Notes: a model not told the origin generated them from the sequence alone. A stretch of 64,000 nucleotides of DNA from Microbulbifer thermotolerans (GCF_900112305.1 NZ_FOKT01000001.1:434001-498000), one strand, 5' to 3'. Positions 44,139 to 53,221 are shown, counted from the stretch's first letter. Program-made: numbers and translations.

Positions 44139-45017
44139 TTGAAAGCCCTGTCAGCAGCTGAGGAGGCGATCTGTGCAGATCTGCACTGCCACAGCACTGC
44201 ATCGGACGGTATTTTAAGCCCTACGGCACTGGTGTCGAGGGCGAAATCCCGCGGTGTGACCCTGTTGGCTCTAACTGATCACGACACCGTCGGCGGTTTG
44301 CCCGAGGCTGCCGCAGCTTGTCGCCGCCAGGGCGTGGCGCTGGTGCCGGCGATCGAGTTTTCCAGCCGTTGGGGAAAGCGCCCTGTGCATATTGTCGGCC
44401 TCGATATCGATCCGAATTCCCCCGCGCTGCGGGAAGGCATAGCCCTGCGGGAACGGCTGCGCCGGGAGCGCGCCGAGCGGATCGCTACGAGGCTGGAAAA
44501 GCGCGGCTTTGAGGGTGCGCTGAAAGGCGCCCGGGCGCTGGCTGGTGACGGAGTGATCGGCCGTCCGCACTTCGCCCGCTGGCTGGTGCAGCAGGGATAT
44601 GTGGAGGATAACGGGCGGGCTTTCAAGCGCTATCTGGGTGCCGGCAAGGTCGCGGATGTAAAAGTGGAGTGGCCACAGTTATCCGAGACAGTGGCGTGTA
44701 TCCGGGCCGCCAACGGCGTAGCGGTGCTGGCGCACCCGCTAAAGTACAACCTCAGCCGCACTCAGCTGCGCAGTTTGTTGCGCGACTTCGCAATGGCCGG
44801 TGGCGAAGCGATAGAGCTCCTGTGCGGACGCCAGAATCCGGTGCAGACGCGGGAGCTGCGTCAGCTGATGGAGGCGGTGGCCGCCGAATTGGCGCGGCCA
44901 CCGCTACACTGCTCACTGGGTAGTGACTTTCACCAGCCGGAACAACCCTGGCGGGAGCTGGGGTGTGTGCGCTTGCCGGAGGGGGTTCAGCCGGTGTGGG
45001 CTCTGCTGGGGCGTTAG
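44139..45017 (+). CDS. PHP-domain phosphoesterase (RNase AM/YciV-like)
   Basis: A 292-residue metal-dependent phosphoesterase. PHP motifs are DLHCHSTASDGILSP, ALTDHDTVGGLPEA, VPAIEFSSRW, VIGRPHFARWLV, VAVLAHPLKY and GSDFHQPEQPW, which supply the metal ligands. E. coli YciV (RNase AM) degrades short oligonucleotides and trims rRNA 5' ends. No ATG is available near the N-terminus; I choose TTG at 44139, which places the start 17 residues before the first motif. The yciO gene lies downstream, as in many gammaproteobacteria. Confidence 0.85.
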   Translation: MKALSAAEEAICADLHCHSTASDGILSPTALVSRAKSRGVTLLALTDHDTVGGLPEAAAACRRQGVALVPAIEFSSRWGKRPVHIVGLDIDPNSPALREGIALRERLRRERAERIATRLEKRGFEGALKGARALAGDGVIGRPHFARWLVQQGYVEDNGRAFKRYLGAGKVADVKVEWPQLSETVACIRAANGVAVLAHPLKYNLSRTQLRSLLRDFAMAGGEAIELLCGRQNPVQTRELRQLMEAVAAELARPPLHCSLGSDFHQPEQPWRELGCVRLPEGVQPVWALLGR

Positions 45018-45322
45018 TTGCTCGGCGATGAACTTGTAATGCCCGCCCGTCGGGCTCCTCATCTGCTGCAAACACGCCTATGCGTTCAGGCAATGGGTGA
45101 CCCGCGGTTCTCCTCTGTCCATGGCTGCTATGCAGAAGGGGAGTGATCGGCTGCTTTGCCGAGTGTATCTGTGGCAAACTTGGCCTGCGGCGGGGTTCGA
45201 CAAGGATCGCCGGACAAGTGCGCGGCCATTGCTCATTGGCTGCGGCGATATATCCTTTGAGGGAGGTCCGGGAAGGCCCGGCTGGCAAGATGGATCAGAG
45301 AAGAAATTATTTGGGGGGACCA
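45018..45322. other. 305 bp intergenic region before yciO
   Basis: No gene is supported. A short match to the inner part of the dispersed element (TTCAGGCAATGGG near 45078) is too small to call. A GGGGGG ribosome site lies at the right edge, 4 nt before yciO. Confidence 0.4.
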
Positions 45323-45946
45323 GTGGCTCAGTTTTTTCAAATCCACCCGGACAATCCTCAGGGCAGGCTGATCAGCCAGGCTGCGGACATAGTCGCTGCT
45401 GGCGGGGTCATCGTATTTCCCACCGATTCCGCCTACGCGATCGGCTGCCGACTGGAGGAAAAACTGGCGGTGGAGCGCATCCGCGCCTTGCGTCAATTAG
45501 ATAAACAACACAATTTCACGCTGATGTGCCGCGACCTATCGGAACTGGCCAGTTACGCCAAGGTGGACAATCAGATGTTCCGCCTGCTCAAAAGTCATAC
45601 TCCGGGTCCCTATACCTTTATCATGCCCGCTACAACAGAGGTTCCCCGACGCCTACTGCATCCCAAGCGCAGGACCATTGGTCTGCGTGTGCCCGATAAC
45701 GCCATTGTATTGGCGCTGATCGAAGCGCTGGGCGAGCCGCTGATGAGCTGCAGCCTGATCATGCCCGGAGATACACAGCCTCTGACGGATCCCTACGATA
45801 TTCGAGACACGCTCGAACACCAGGTGGAACTGGTGATCGATGGCGGCTTTTGCGGTATGGAACCCACCACTGTGGTGGATTTGACTGGTGACGAACCGCA
45901 GTTGATTCGCCAGGGCCGCGGCCCCATCGACGAAATCATGGGCTAA
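45323..45946 (+). CDS. yciO: Sua5/YciO/YrdC-family protein, YciO type
   Basis: A 207-residue protein starting with GTG (AQFFQIHPDNPQGRL), exactly as E. coli YciO (206 residues). The YrdC fold is shown by GGVIVFPTDSAYAIGC, HNFTLMCRDLSELASYA, TPGPYTFIMPATTEVPRRLL, KRRTIGLRVPDN and PTTVVDLTGD. YrdC/Sua5 makes threonylcarbamoyl-AMP for tRNA t6A; YciO has a weaker or different activity. An upstream in-frame ATG would add 60 residues with no family match. scpA follows after 78 nt. Confidence 0.92.
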   Translation: MAQFFQIHPDNPQGRLISQAADIVAAGGVIVFPTDSAYAIGCRLEEKLAVERIRALRQLDKQHNFTLMCRDLSELASYAKVDNQMFRLLKSHTPGPYTFIMPATTEVPRRLLHPKRRTIGLRVPDNAIVLALIEALGEPLMSCSLIMPGDTQPLTDPYDIRDTLEHQVELVIDGGFCGMEPTTVVDLTGDEPQLIRQGRGPIDEIMG

Positions 45947-46024
45947 ACCGACGGGTGCTCATGTATAATCGCGCGTTTGCCTCTCCCGATGGGGAGGGGC
46001 CGATGGAGAGCGAGGCGGGGCAGA

Positions 46025-46969
46025 GTGTCCACTGAAGAGTTATTAGCTGAGGCGGAAGAGCAGATATTGGCGGAGGTTGCCGCCGCTGAGGCCGAGGCGG
46101 GCGAAGAGCCGGGAGCCGACCAATCGCCGCGCCAAGGCGAAATGCCTTTCGCCGTGGTGCAGGGGCAGGCCTATACCGAACTACCGGAAGATCTTTATAT
46201 TCCCCCGGATGCGTTGGAGGTGATCCTGGAGGCCTTCGAGGGCCCTCTGGATCTGCTGCTTTATCTGATCCGTCGGCAAAACCTGGATATTCTCGAAATC
46301 AATGTCTCGGATATCACCCGCCAGTACATGGCCTATGTGGAAATGATGACGGCCATGCGTTTCGAGCTGGCGGCGGAATATCTGGTCATGGCCGCCATGC
46401 TGGCGGAGATCAAGTCGCGTATGCTGCTGCCGCGTCCTCCACAGGAGGAAGAAGAAGAGGGTGAGGACCCCCGTGCGGCACTGATCCGTCGTCTGCAGGA
46501 ATACGAGCGCTTCAAGACGGCTGCGGAGGATCTCGATGAGATACCGCGTATGGGGCGCGACATTCATCAAGCCACCGCTCAGGGACCGGACCGCAGTATC
46601 ACGCGCCCGGATCCTGAGGTGGACCTGAAAGAAGTGCTGCTGGCCCTGGCGGAAGTACTCAGGCGCGCGGATATGTTTGAGAGCCATCAGGTGGAGCGGG
46701 AACGGCTGTCCACTCGCGAGCGCATGACCCAGGTACTGGACAAGATCCGCCACCGCCAGTTTGTTCCCTTTGTCAGCCTCTTTACGGTGGAAGAGGGCCG
46801 CCTCGGTGTGGTGGTCACCTTCCTCGCCGTAATGGAACTGGTCAAGGAATCCCTGGTGGAGTTGATACAGAACGAGCCCTTTGGCCCCATCCACGTGCGC
46901 GCCGCGAGCGGCGAAGAGGCTGCCGCTGGCGCGGAAGATGAAGTGGAAGCCGGGCCGGCAATGCCGTAG
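46025..46969 (+). CDS. scpA: Segregation and condensation protein A
   Basis: A 314-residue kleisin that bridges SMC heads with ScpB in chromosome condensation. After an acidic N-terminal extension (about 65 residues rich in Glu and Ala) comes the kleisin N-domain VILEAFEGPLDLLLYLIRRQNLDILEINVSDITRQYMAYV, then EYLVMAAMLAEIKSRMLLPRP and the C-terminal winged helix (VPFVSLFTVEEGRLGVVVTFLAVMELVKE). GTG at 46025 is the likely start (GGGG nearby). The long acidic N-terminus and tail are extra to typical ScpA (about 250-280). scpB follows. Confidence 0.92.
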   Translation: MSTEELLAEAEEQILAEVAAAEAEAGEEPGADQSPRQGEMPFAVVQGQAYTELPEDLYIPPDALEVILEAFEGPLDLLLYLIRRQNLDILEINVSDITRQYMAYVEMMTAMRFELAAEYLVMAAMLAEIKSRMLLPRPPQEEEEEGEDPRAALIRRLQEYERFKTAAEDLDEIPRMGRDIHQATAQGPDRSITRPDPEVDLKEVLLALAEVLRRADMFESHQVERERLSTRERMTQVLDKIRHRQFVPFVSLFTVEEGRLGVVVTFLAVMELVKESLVELIQNEPFGPIHVRAASGEEAAAGAEDEVEAGPAMP

Positions 46970-47082
46970 CGGTTGCGGTTGGTCTGCCGGGCCTGATAGG
47001 CGCCAACCGCGTGGGGAAGTTGCGGCCCTATCGGCCGGACATGCATGATCATAAAGAGAATTCCAAGGTTAGAAACGAGAAG

Positions 47083-47973
47083 ATGACAATTGCTCCGGAA
47101 CTACTGCGCCGCATCGTGGAGGGCGCGCTGCTGGCGGCGGGGCAACCGCTGTCGGAGGACAAGCTGCTGTCACTGATCGACGAGGGCGAGCGCCCGGAAA
47201 AGTCGGAAGTGCGCGGGGTCCTCGAAGAGATCGCCGAGAGCTGCTCGGAGCGGGGCTTTGAACTCAAGCAGGTAGCCAGCGGTTGGCGTTTCCAGGTGCC
47301 AGAGGACCTGGCGCCTTGGGTTAACCGCCTGTGGGAGGAAAAGCCTCAGAAGTACTCCCGCGCAATACTGGAGACGCTGGCGATTATCGCCTACCGCCAG
47401 CCGATCACCCGCGGTGATATCGAGGAGATTCGCGGGGTGGCGGTCAGCTCCCATATCGTCAAGACTCTGACGGAGCGCGGCTGGATCAAAGTGGTGGGGC
47501 ATCGGGATGTGCCGGGTAAACCGTCTCTCTATGCCACTACCAAAGAGTTCCTCGACTATTTCAACTTACGCACCCTGGATGACCTGCCGACCCTGGCGGA
47601 GATTCGCGATATCGACAGTCTCAACCAGCTGCTGGATTTGGGGCAGCAGGAGGGAGGTGACGAGGCCCAGGAGGCGGCTGCGGAAGTGGAAGAAGAGGCA
47701 GTTGCGGCGCCCGGGAAATCCGGTCCCGAAACGGATGACACGCCCCCTGCGAATCCCGAGTCGGAGCGCGCGCCTGTGGCGGGTGGTGAGAGCGAAGACG
47801 CAGTCTCAGGGGAGCTGTCCGGCGATCAGGGTGTCGAGCTTGGAGAAGAGATGGATTCAGAGAAGACAGAGCCGCCACAAGATAGCGAGACTGCCGCATC
47901 CGAAGCGCTGGAAGCCGGGGTGGCAATGAATGAATCCGGGGAAGAATCGCAAGCGGAAAACAGTTCCCTATGA
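47083..47973 (+). CDS. scpB: Segregation and condensation protein B
   Basis: A 296-residue protein. The tandem winged-helix ScpB core occupies about 1-190 ([82 protein letters not shown]). A disordered, very acidic tail of about 100 residues is unusually long (family about 190-200). It works with ScpA and SMC. Translation is coupled to rluB through a 4 nt overlap. The ATG at 47083 is chosen; an in-frame ATG at 47041 is possible. Confidence 0.92.
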   Translation: MTIAPELLRRIVEGALLAAGQPLSEDKLLSLIDEGERPEKSEVRGVLEEIAESCSERGFELKQVASGWRFQVPEDLAPWVNRLWEEKPQKYSRAILETLAIIAYRQPITRGDIEEIRGVAVSSHIVKTLTERGWIKVVGHRDVPGKPSLYATTKEFLDYFNLRTLDDLPTLAEIRDIDSLNQLLDLGQQEGGDEAQEAAAEVEEEAVAAPGKSGPETDDTPPANPESERAPVAGGESEDAVSGELSGDQGVELGEEMDSEKTEPPQDSETAASEALEAGVAMNESGEESQAENSSL

Positions 47974-48836
47974 GTGAAGGTACTTCGCCCGCGGGCGAGA
48001 AACTGCAAAAGGTACTGGCGCGTGCCGGTCTGGGATCGCGGCGCGAGATGGAGCGCGCGATAGAGGCCGGCCGAGTGACCGTGAACGGCACAGTGGCTGA
48101 ACTGGGCGAGCGGGTCACTGAAGAAGACCGTATAGAGTTTGATGGCCGCCGGCTGCCGGTGGTGGAGGAAAGCCGCTGCCGGGTGATTCTGTACAATAAG
48201 CCGGTGGGGGAAATCTGTTCCCGGCACGATCCAGAGGGGCGTCCCACCGTCTACGATCGGCTGCCGCGCTTGAAGACCGGGCGTTGGATTTCCGTCGGCC
48301 GCCTGGATTTCAACACCAGTGGCCTTCTGTTGTTCACCAATAGCGGTGAACTGGCCAATAGATTGATGCATCCCTCTTCGGTGATTGACCGCGAATACCT
48401 GGTGCGAATTCAGGGTGAAGTGGACGATGAAATGAAAAAACGTCTGCTCACCGGGGTGCTGTTGGAAGATGGCGTGGCGCGCTTTACCGATATCGTCGAA
48501 AGCGGCGGAGAGGGCAGAAACCGCTGGTTCTACTGCGTGGTAATGGAGGGGCGTAACCGCGAGGTGCGACGCCTGTGGGAGTCTCAGGGCGTGCGCGTCA
48601 GTCGTCTGAAGCGGGTGCGCTACGGGAGCGTGTTTATCCCTTCCCATGTGCGCGTGGGGCAGTGGATAGAAATGGAGCCCAGGGAGATCGACGATCTATG
48701 CCTGACTGCCGGCCTGCCGAAGCTGGGCCAGCGCCCGCTGACCCCGGTGGAGAGGCAGAGCCTGCAGCGTCAGCGGCGTAAGTTGCGCAAGTCGCCGTCT
48801 CCAGCTTCGCGTCGCGGCAAATCGTCGGGAAAGTAG
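47970..48836 (+). CDS. rluB: 23S rRNA pseudouridine synthase RluB
   Basis: A 288-residue pseudouridine synthase of the RsuA family that modifies U2605 of 23S rRNA. An S4 RNA-binding domain covers about 9-55 ([30 protein letters not shown]). The catalytic D113 is in [13 protein letters not shown], and the C-terminal motif is [16 protein letters not shown]. The tail is basic. The start overlaps scpB (ATGA). The TAG stop is followed at once by a half-length repeat element. Confidence 0.94.
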   Translation: MSEGTSPAGEKLQKVLARAGLGSRREMERAIEAGRVTVNGTVAELGERVTEEDRIEFDGRRLPVVEESRCRVILYNKPVGEICSRHDPEGRPTVYDRLPRLKTGRWISVGRLDFNTSGLLLFTNSGELANRLMHPSSVIDREYLVRIQGEVDDEMKKRLLTGVLLEDGVARFTDIVESGGEGRNRWFYCVVMEGRNREVRRLWESQGVRVSRLKRVRYGSVFIPSHVRVGQWIEMEPREIDDLCLTAGLPKLGQRPLTPVERQSLQRQRRKLRKSPSPASRRGKSSGK

Positions 48837-48840
48837 AGGG

Positions 48841-48904
48841 CCCATTGCCTGGGCGCCCCGCAAGTAACGTCAGCGCTCAGGCGGATTAATCAAAGGTTCC
48901 TTAG
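48841..48904. repeat. Half-length AATTAATCAGAGG element after rluB, TTAG flank
   Basis: It starts CCCATTGCCTGGGCGCC and ends GGATTAATCAAAGGTTCC followed by TTAG (48901-48904). The arms GCCTGGGCGC (48847-48856) and GCGCTCAGGC (48873-48882) match at 9 of 10 positions. It begins 4 nt after the rluB stop and may serve as its 3' end hairpin. Confidence 0.75.
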
Positions 48905-48964
48905 GGAATTCCTGAGTCAGGAGTGCGAGCGGCGCAGCTGGCTCCTGAGCGCCAGAAGGCACTT

Positions 48965-49642
48965 CTACGGGTTTTCCTCAATCGGCTCTTCGCGCTCTAC
49001 ATCGGGCGATTGTCCTTCCATGCCGGGATCGGCTCCCGGCGGGTTAGTGTCCATAGTGCCGCCGTTTTCCGGTGGCAGTTCGGTATCGGTACCTTCATCA
49101 AGAGATTCTGAAGGTGCTGCTGTCCCGGACTCAACCACATTTTTCAGGTTTTCCAGTCCCCGTTGGTAGGATTCGCTCACCATTCTTTTGACCAGTAGCC
49201 CCATCCAGCGGGCTACGGGACCGCCACCCATGTCGGTACTGAAATACCAAGTGATGTTGGTTCCACTCCCCTGAGGTTGCAGGCGGAATTCCGCTGTTGC
49301 CGCGCCCTGCTCGCCAAAGTCCAGCTGAGTGCGCACCAGGGAGTAGGGCTCGCTGGAGATGATAGTCTGGGCGCCACTTCCCATATTTGGATTGTCGCCG
49401 CGCCAGCGCATAACGGCGCCGACCCCCTCGCTGGGGCCGCTGTATTCGTAGCGGGCACTCGGGTCCAGGTGGTACCAGGGAGACCAGCTGTTAAAGTTGC
49501 GCAGGTTATTGACGTAGGGAAAAACGACTTGTGGCGGCTTGGTGATATAGACGCTGCGCTCGAGTGTGACTTCCCGTGGAAAGAGGAAACCGGCCAGTAC
49601 CAAAAGTGCCAGGAAAATCAGAATGTAGAGTATCCAGCGCAT
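48965..49642 (-). CDS. Membrane-anchored SRPBCC (polyketide cyclase-like) protein
   Basis: A 225-residue protein. An N-terminal span (about 4-22, ILYILIFLALLVLAGFLF) anchors a START-like domain at about 28-175 (EVTLERSVYITKPPQVVFPYVNNLRNFNSWSPWY; GVGAVMRWRGDNPNMGSGAQTI; GTNITWYFSTDMG). The acidic, Pro-rich C-terminal 50 residues look disordered. Ligand and role are unknown. ATG 49642 follows AAGGG at 7 nt. It lies downstream of the Cpx-like kinase gene in the same direction, with a 94 nt gap. Confidence 0.82.
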   Translation of the reverse strand: MRWILYILIFLALLVLAGFLFPREVTLERSVYITKPPQVVFPYVNNLRNFNSWSPWYHLDPSARYEYSGPSEGVGAVMRWRGDNPNMGSGAQTIISSEPYSLVRTQLDFGEQGAATAEFRLQPQGSGTNITWYFSTDMGGGPVARWMGLLVKRMVSESYQRGLENLKNVVESGTAAPSESLDEGTDTELPPENGGTMDTNPPGADPGMEGQSPDVEREEPIEENP

Positions 49643-49736
49643 AGCGGAGCCCTTTTGCAGTGGGCGGGGTGAACGCGGCCCGACTTTACAAGCATGTGTG
49701 ATAGATCCGCATTTATCAACGAGTGGGCGGGAATTG

Positions 49737-51110
49737 TTACTCGCCGACAGCCAGAACGGGTAGTTGTATCTCCACGCAAAGACCGGAAGATGGCGTGTTG
49801 TAGGCCTGGATATTGCCGCCGTGTTGAACGATGGTGCGTTGGGCGATGGCGAGCCCGAGGCCAATGCCGCCACTTTCGCGGGTACGGGCACTGTCTGTGC
49901 GGTAAAAGGGACGGAAAATCGCCTGAAGCTCGTCTTCGGGAACGCCATTGCCGGAGTCCGTCACCCGGATTCGACACTCTTCGCCCAAGTCGTCGATGGC
50001 GATACGGACGTTCCCGCCGTGGGGGCTGTATTTGATCGCATTGCGTAAAATGTTTTCCAGCGCTGCGGTCAATGAGCTGCCGCGAGTGGCGACAAGAAGT
50101 TCTCCATTGCTGGCTTTGAAAGCAAAGCTCAGTTGTTTTTCTTCCGCTTCAGCCTTGAGTTCTTCCTGCAGGGCTTGTGCCAGGCTGTTGATTTCCACCA
50201 CGTCGTCCAGGGGCCGCTGATCCTGAGCGGTGACCGGTAGAGATAGGACGTCAGCGATAATCTCCTCCAAGTAGTCGGCGGCCTTGCCGATTTTATCCAG
50301 CTCCGCGTCCAGTCCCCTGATATTCTTTTGCCGCGCTATGCCCAGTGCAACCTGCAACCGCGCCAGAGGAGAGCGGAGTTCGTGGGATACGTCTTTGATC
50401 AGGCGGCGCTGTTCGGCCATGGACTCCTGTAGCTGCGCGGTCATCGAGTCAAAATCCCGGGCCAGGTCCGCCAGTTCACCGCTGCGGCTGTGCAGGCCGG
50501 GGCTTACCCGGTAGTCCAGTTCTCCGGCGGCCACACGGCGGGTGGCTGCGCGCAGCTGCTCCAGTGGGCGGCTCAGATAGCGCGCCAGCCAGTAGCTGGC
50601 GGCACCGGAGGCGAGCATGGACAGCAGCAGCATGGGCCAGAAGTTGCGCCACAAAAACCGCAAGAGCAGGGTTTCTTTGCTCTGGCCGGTAATCATTACT
50701 ACCCGCAGGTTGTCGTTGTCGCGCAGGGGCAGGAAAAAGCCTACGGCGGGTTTCTTGTCTACCTGTGCATGGGATTCGCGGTTGCGGTAGTTGAGGGCTA
50801 CCAGCATTGGCGCCATGTCTTCGGGCAGCGGGCGCCCGAGCAACTCTCGTCCGAACTGGTCTACCGCAAAGACCTGCTCCTTTACTTTTTTGGGCTGCCG
50901 TTCGAGCCACTGCTGGAAGTATTCCTGTCCGTGGCGGCGGGCGCCGCGCAGGTTGCGCACCACCTCGCGATAAAGCGCCGGGCCCTCCCAGCGCTCCTCG
51001 TGGCGCGGATCGCCAAACTCACCGAAATGTGTGATATAGATGGCTGCCACCACCATAACCATGGCGGTGATCCAGGCACCGAAAAACATCTTCCAGAAGA
51101 GACTGCGCAT
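49737..51110 (-). CDS. cpxA: Envelope stress sensor kinase, CpxA-like
   Basis: A 457-residue histidine kinase. TM1 lies at about 8-27 and TM2 at about 158-176, enclosing a periplasmic domain of about 130 residues. A HAMP domain follows (SRPLEQLRAATRRVAAGELDYRV). Phosphoacceptor H243 is in KDVSHELRSPLARLQ. The catalytic domain has NILRNAIKYSPHGG, DSGNGVPEDE and GGIGLGLAIAQR. It shares one base with the stop of the regulator gene upstream. The divergent Spy/CpxP gene supports a Cpx-type envelope stress system, though sequence alone does not exclude another ligand. Confidence 0.88.
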   Translation of the reverse strand: MRSLFWKMFFGAWITAMVMVVAAIYITHFGEFGDPRHEERWEGPALYREVVRNLRGARRHGQEYFQQWLERQPKKVKEQVFAVDQFGRELLGRPLPEDMAPMLVALNYRNRESHAQVDKKPAVGFFLPLRDNDNLRVVMITGQSKETLLLRFLWRNFWPMLLLSMLASGAASYWLARYLSRPLEQLRAATRRVAAGELDYRVSPGLHSRSGELADLARDFDSMTAQLQESMAEQRRLIKDVSHELRSPLARLQVALGIARQKNIRGLDAELDKIGKAADYLEEIIADVLSLPVTAQDQRPLDDVVEINSLAQALQEELKAEAEEKQLSFAFKASNGELLVATRGSSLTAALENILRNAIKYSPHGGNVRIAIDDLGEECRIRVTDSGNGVPEDELQAIFRPFYRTDSARTRESGGIGLGLAIAQRTIVQHGGNIQAYNTPSSGLCVEIQLPVLAVGE

Positions 51111-51814
51111 CAGCCGTTTTTACTCTCGGTGAGCATATAGCCGGCCCCGCGGATATTGATAATCAGGTCACGGCTGGCTCCCTGTTTGGAGAGCTTCTTG
51201 CGGATATTACTGACATGTACGTCGATGGACCTGTCGTAGGGCATCAGCTTTCGTCCCAAGGCCGTCTCCGTGAGTATTTCCTTGCTCACTACTTCGCCAG
51301 CGTGCTGCACCAGCACCTTGAGTACCGCGAATTCGGCGCCGGTCAGGGATAGCGGCTGATCCTCCCAGTAGCCCTGGTGTTCCGACGGCAGCAGGCGCAG
51401 TGGGCCGCTACTCAAAGTTCCGTCGTTTTCCGGCTCTACCCGCCCGCGGCGCAATACCGCGCGCAGGCGCGCGGCCAGTTCACGCGGGTTGCAGGGTTTG
51501 GGCAGATAGTCGTCGGCGCCCATTTCAAGGCCGACAATGCGATCAACGGTATCGCCCTTGGCGGTCAGCATAAGCACCGGCAGGGAGCGGCTGGCGGGCC
51601 CGGCGTCTTTGCGAAGTTTGCGCAGCAGGTCGAAGCCGTTATGTACCGGTAGCATCACATCCAGTACCAAGGCGTCGAAATTGTGGCTTTGGGCCAGTTC
51701 CAGGCCCCGGCCACCATCGTTGGCCACGGTTACCTCAAAGCCATCGCCGGTGAGATATTCCCTCAGGAGATCGGTCAGTTCTGTGTCGTCGTCGACCAGT
51801 AGGATACGGCTCAT
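51110..51814 (-). CDS. cpxR: Response regulator, CpxR-like
   Basis: A 234-residue OmpR-family regulator. The receiver domain has D8-D9-D10 in LLVDDDTEL, phosphoacceptor D52 in VLDVMLPVHNG, and the conserved Lys in YLPKPCNPRELA. The winged helix (about 135-230) includes LTGAEFAVLKVLVQHAGEVVSKEIL and INIRGAGYML. It is translationally coupled to the kinase gene. Two direct repeats matching CpxR-type sites lie between it and the divergent Spy-like gene, suggesting control of both. Confidence 0.9.
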   Translation of the reverse strand: MSRILLVDDDTELTDLLREYLTGDGFEVTVANDGGRGLELAQSHNFDALVLDVMLPVHNGFDLLRKLRKDAGPASRSLPVLMLTAKGDTVDRIVGLEMGADDYLPKPCNPRELAARLRAVLRRGRVEPENDGTLSSGPLRLLPSEHQGYWEDQPLSLTGAEFAVLKVLVQHAGEVVSKEILTETALGRKLMPYDRSIDVHVSNIRKKLSKQGASRDLIINIRGAGYMLTESKNG

Positions 51815-51886
51815 GGTGTGCTCTCAGATTAGGTATGGCCATTATATGCGAAGCCCTGGCGCCGATTACGGCGGCAGCGTGGGCTT

Positions 51887-51921
51887 TTAACCGTTCTTAA
51901 CAGTTGTTTACTGCGGTTATC
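51887..51921. promoter_or_regulatory. Two tandem CpxR-like direct repeats
   Basis: TTAAC-N5-TTAAC (51887-51901) is followed by TTTAC-N5-TTATC (51907-51921). On the complement these read GATAA-N5-GTAAA and GTTAA-N5-GTTAA, close to the CpxR consensus GTAAA-N5-GTAAA. They lie in the 168 bp gap between cpxR-like and spy-like genes, about 60-95 bp before the latter. Confidence 0.65.
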
Positions 51922-51982
51922 CCCCCTTTACACGGCGCCATCCTACTATGCAACCACCGACACAAACCAAGAGGACGAATCG

Positions 51983-52444
51983 ATGAAGAACTGGAAAGCG
52001 ATAGCGGGCAGCGTGATATTGGCGGGCGCACTGGCGGCTCCGGCTGCGACTCTCGCCTTCGGAGGCGGGCAGGGTCCACACCATCACAAAGGGCACTATA
52101 TGGAGCATATCGCCGAGGAGCTGAATCTGACTGAAGGTCAGAAGGCGCAGCTCAAGGCCAACCGCGAAGCTGCCCGGGAAGCGCATAAAGCACAGCGCAA
52201 ACAGAAGCGCGAGCTGCACAAAAAACTGCGCGAGGCCATAGCGTCCGGTGCGGATCAGGCCACTCTGGACAGCCTGGGCGCCGAGCTGGGACGGCTGCAG
52301 GTAGCTGAAATGCAGCAACGTCATAAACAACGCCAGCAATTTGAGGCCATTCTGACCGACGAGCAAAAGGCCAAGCTGGAAAAACTGAAGGCCGAACGCG
52401 AAGAGCGCCGCATGGAGCGTCGTGGAAAGCGCGGCGAGGGCTAA
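51983..52444 (+). CDS. Spy/CpxP-family periplasmic chaperone
   Basis: A 153-residue protein. A signal peptide ends near AATLAFGGG (about residue 27), followed by a His-rich stretch (PHHHKGH). Two LTxxQ-type motifs are ELNLTEGQKAQLK and ILTDEQKAKLEKLK, joined by long basic helices. The family forms cradle-shaped dimers that bind unfolded periplasmic proteins or restrain the CpxA sensor. Position opposite cpxR and the His stretch fit a stress or metal-responsive role. A terminator with a T-run follows. Confidence 0.88.
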   Translation: MKNWKAIAGSVILAGALAAPAATLAFGGGQGPHHHKGHYMEHIAEELNLTEGQKAQLKANREAAREAHKAQRKQKRELHKKLREAIASGADQATLDSLGAELGRLQVAEMQQRHKQRQQFEAILTDEQKAKLEKLKAEREERRMERRGKRGEG

Positions 52445-52537
52445 TCTGACACTTAGTCACTGACATTGATCATCCGATTTCTGTGCGATCCACCGGGTCC
52501 GCCCCCCAATTGGGCCCGGTAGAGATACCACCCCCTT

Positions 52538-52562
52538 GCCCCTGCTCAGCGGGGGCTTTTTT
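52538..52562 (+). terminator. Rho-independent terminator after the spy-like gene
   Basis: The stem GCCCC (52538-52542) pairs with GGGGC (52552-52556) and is followed by TTTTTT. It is located 94 nt after the stop. Confidence 0.75.
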
Positions 52563-52669
52563 ATTCTCTTTCCTGATCGCCCGCCGGCTTGCCGTGCCCC
52601 GGTATTGCTGGGAGAATACGCCGCCGCCCCAACCGGAATGTCGGACCAGTGTCCAGAAGAGGAGAGAAC

Positions 52670-53221
52670 GTGCGCAAAATCGGCTTGTTTTACGGCAGTG
52701 ACGAGGGCAACACCGAGGGTGTGGCTCTGCGCATTCAGGCCCGCCTGGGTGAGGAACGGGTGGACATATACGATATTGCCGACGTCACCCAGCTGGAGAT
52801 CGCCGATTACGACCAGCTTATCTTCGGAATCCCCACCTGGGATTTCGGGCAGATACAGTCCGACTGGGAAGAGTTTTGGGAAGATCTGCAGTCAATGGAC
52901 TTTACCGGAAAGACGGTGGCACTGTTTGGCCTCGGCGACCAGTTCGGTTATGGCGACTATTTCCTCGATGCCATGGGGATGTTGCACGACGAGATCGTCG
53001 CCAGGGGGGCGACCATTGTCGGCCACTGGCCCACCGATGGCTACGAATTCGAGTCATCCAAAGCGGAAATCGAGGGCGAGGGCATGTTCGTTGGCCTCGC
53101 TATTGATGAGGATCAGCAGGAAGACTTGACGGGCGAGCGCCTAAACCGCTGGTGCCGGCAGATCGCAGAGGCGTTTGGTCTCGAAGGCGGTGCCGACAGC
53201 GTACTGGAGCTGGATGACTGA
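52670..53221 (+). CDS. Flavodoxin
   Basis: A 183-residue long-chain flavodoxin starting with GTG (RKIGLFYGSDEGNTEGVALRI), GGAGAG 3 nt upstream. The FMN phosphate loop is GSDEGNTE, and the isoalloxazine loops contain IPTWDFGQIQSDWEEF and GLGDQFGYGDYFLDAMG. A one-electron carrier in the cytoplasm; partners may include biotin synthase, IspG/IspH or MetH in related bacteria. The following small gene overlaps its stop, suggesting a pair. Confidence 0.9.
   Translation: MRKIGLFYGSDEGNTEGVALRIQARLGEERVDIYDIADVTQLEIADYDQLIFGIPTWDFGQIQSDWEEFWEDLQSMDFTGKTVALFGLGDQFGYGDYFLDAMGMLHDEIVARGATIVGHWPTDGYEFESSKAEIEGEGMFVGLAIDEDQQEDLTGERLNRWCRQIAEAFGLEGGADSVLELDD

Noticed and set aside
45070-45100. TTCAGGCAATGGG similar to the inner part of the dispersed element
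   Set aside because: The match is about 13 bp without an end or hairpin arm, too little to call a copy.
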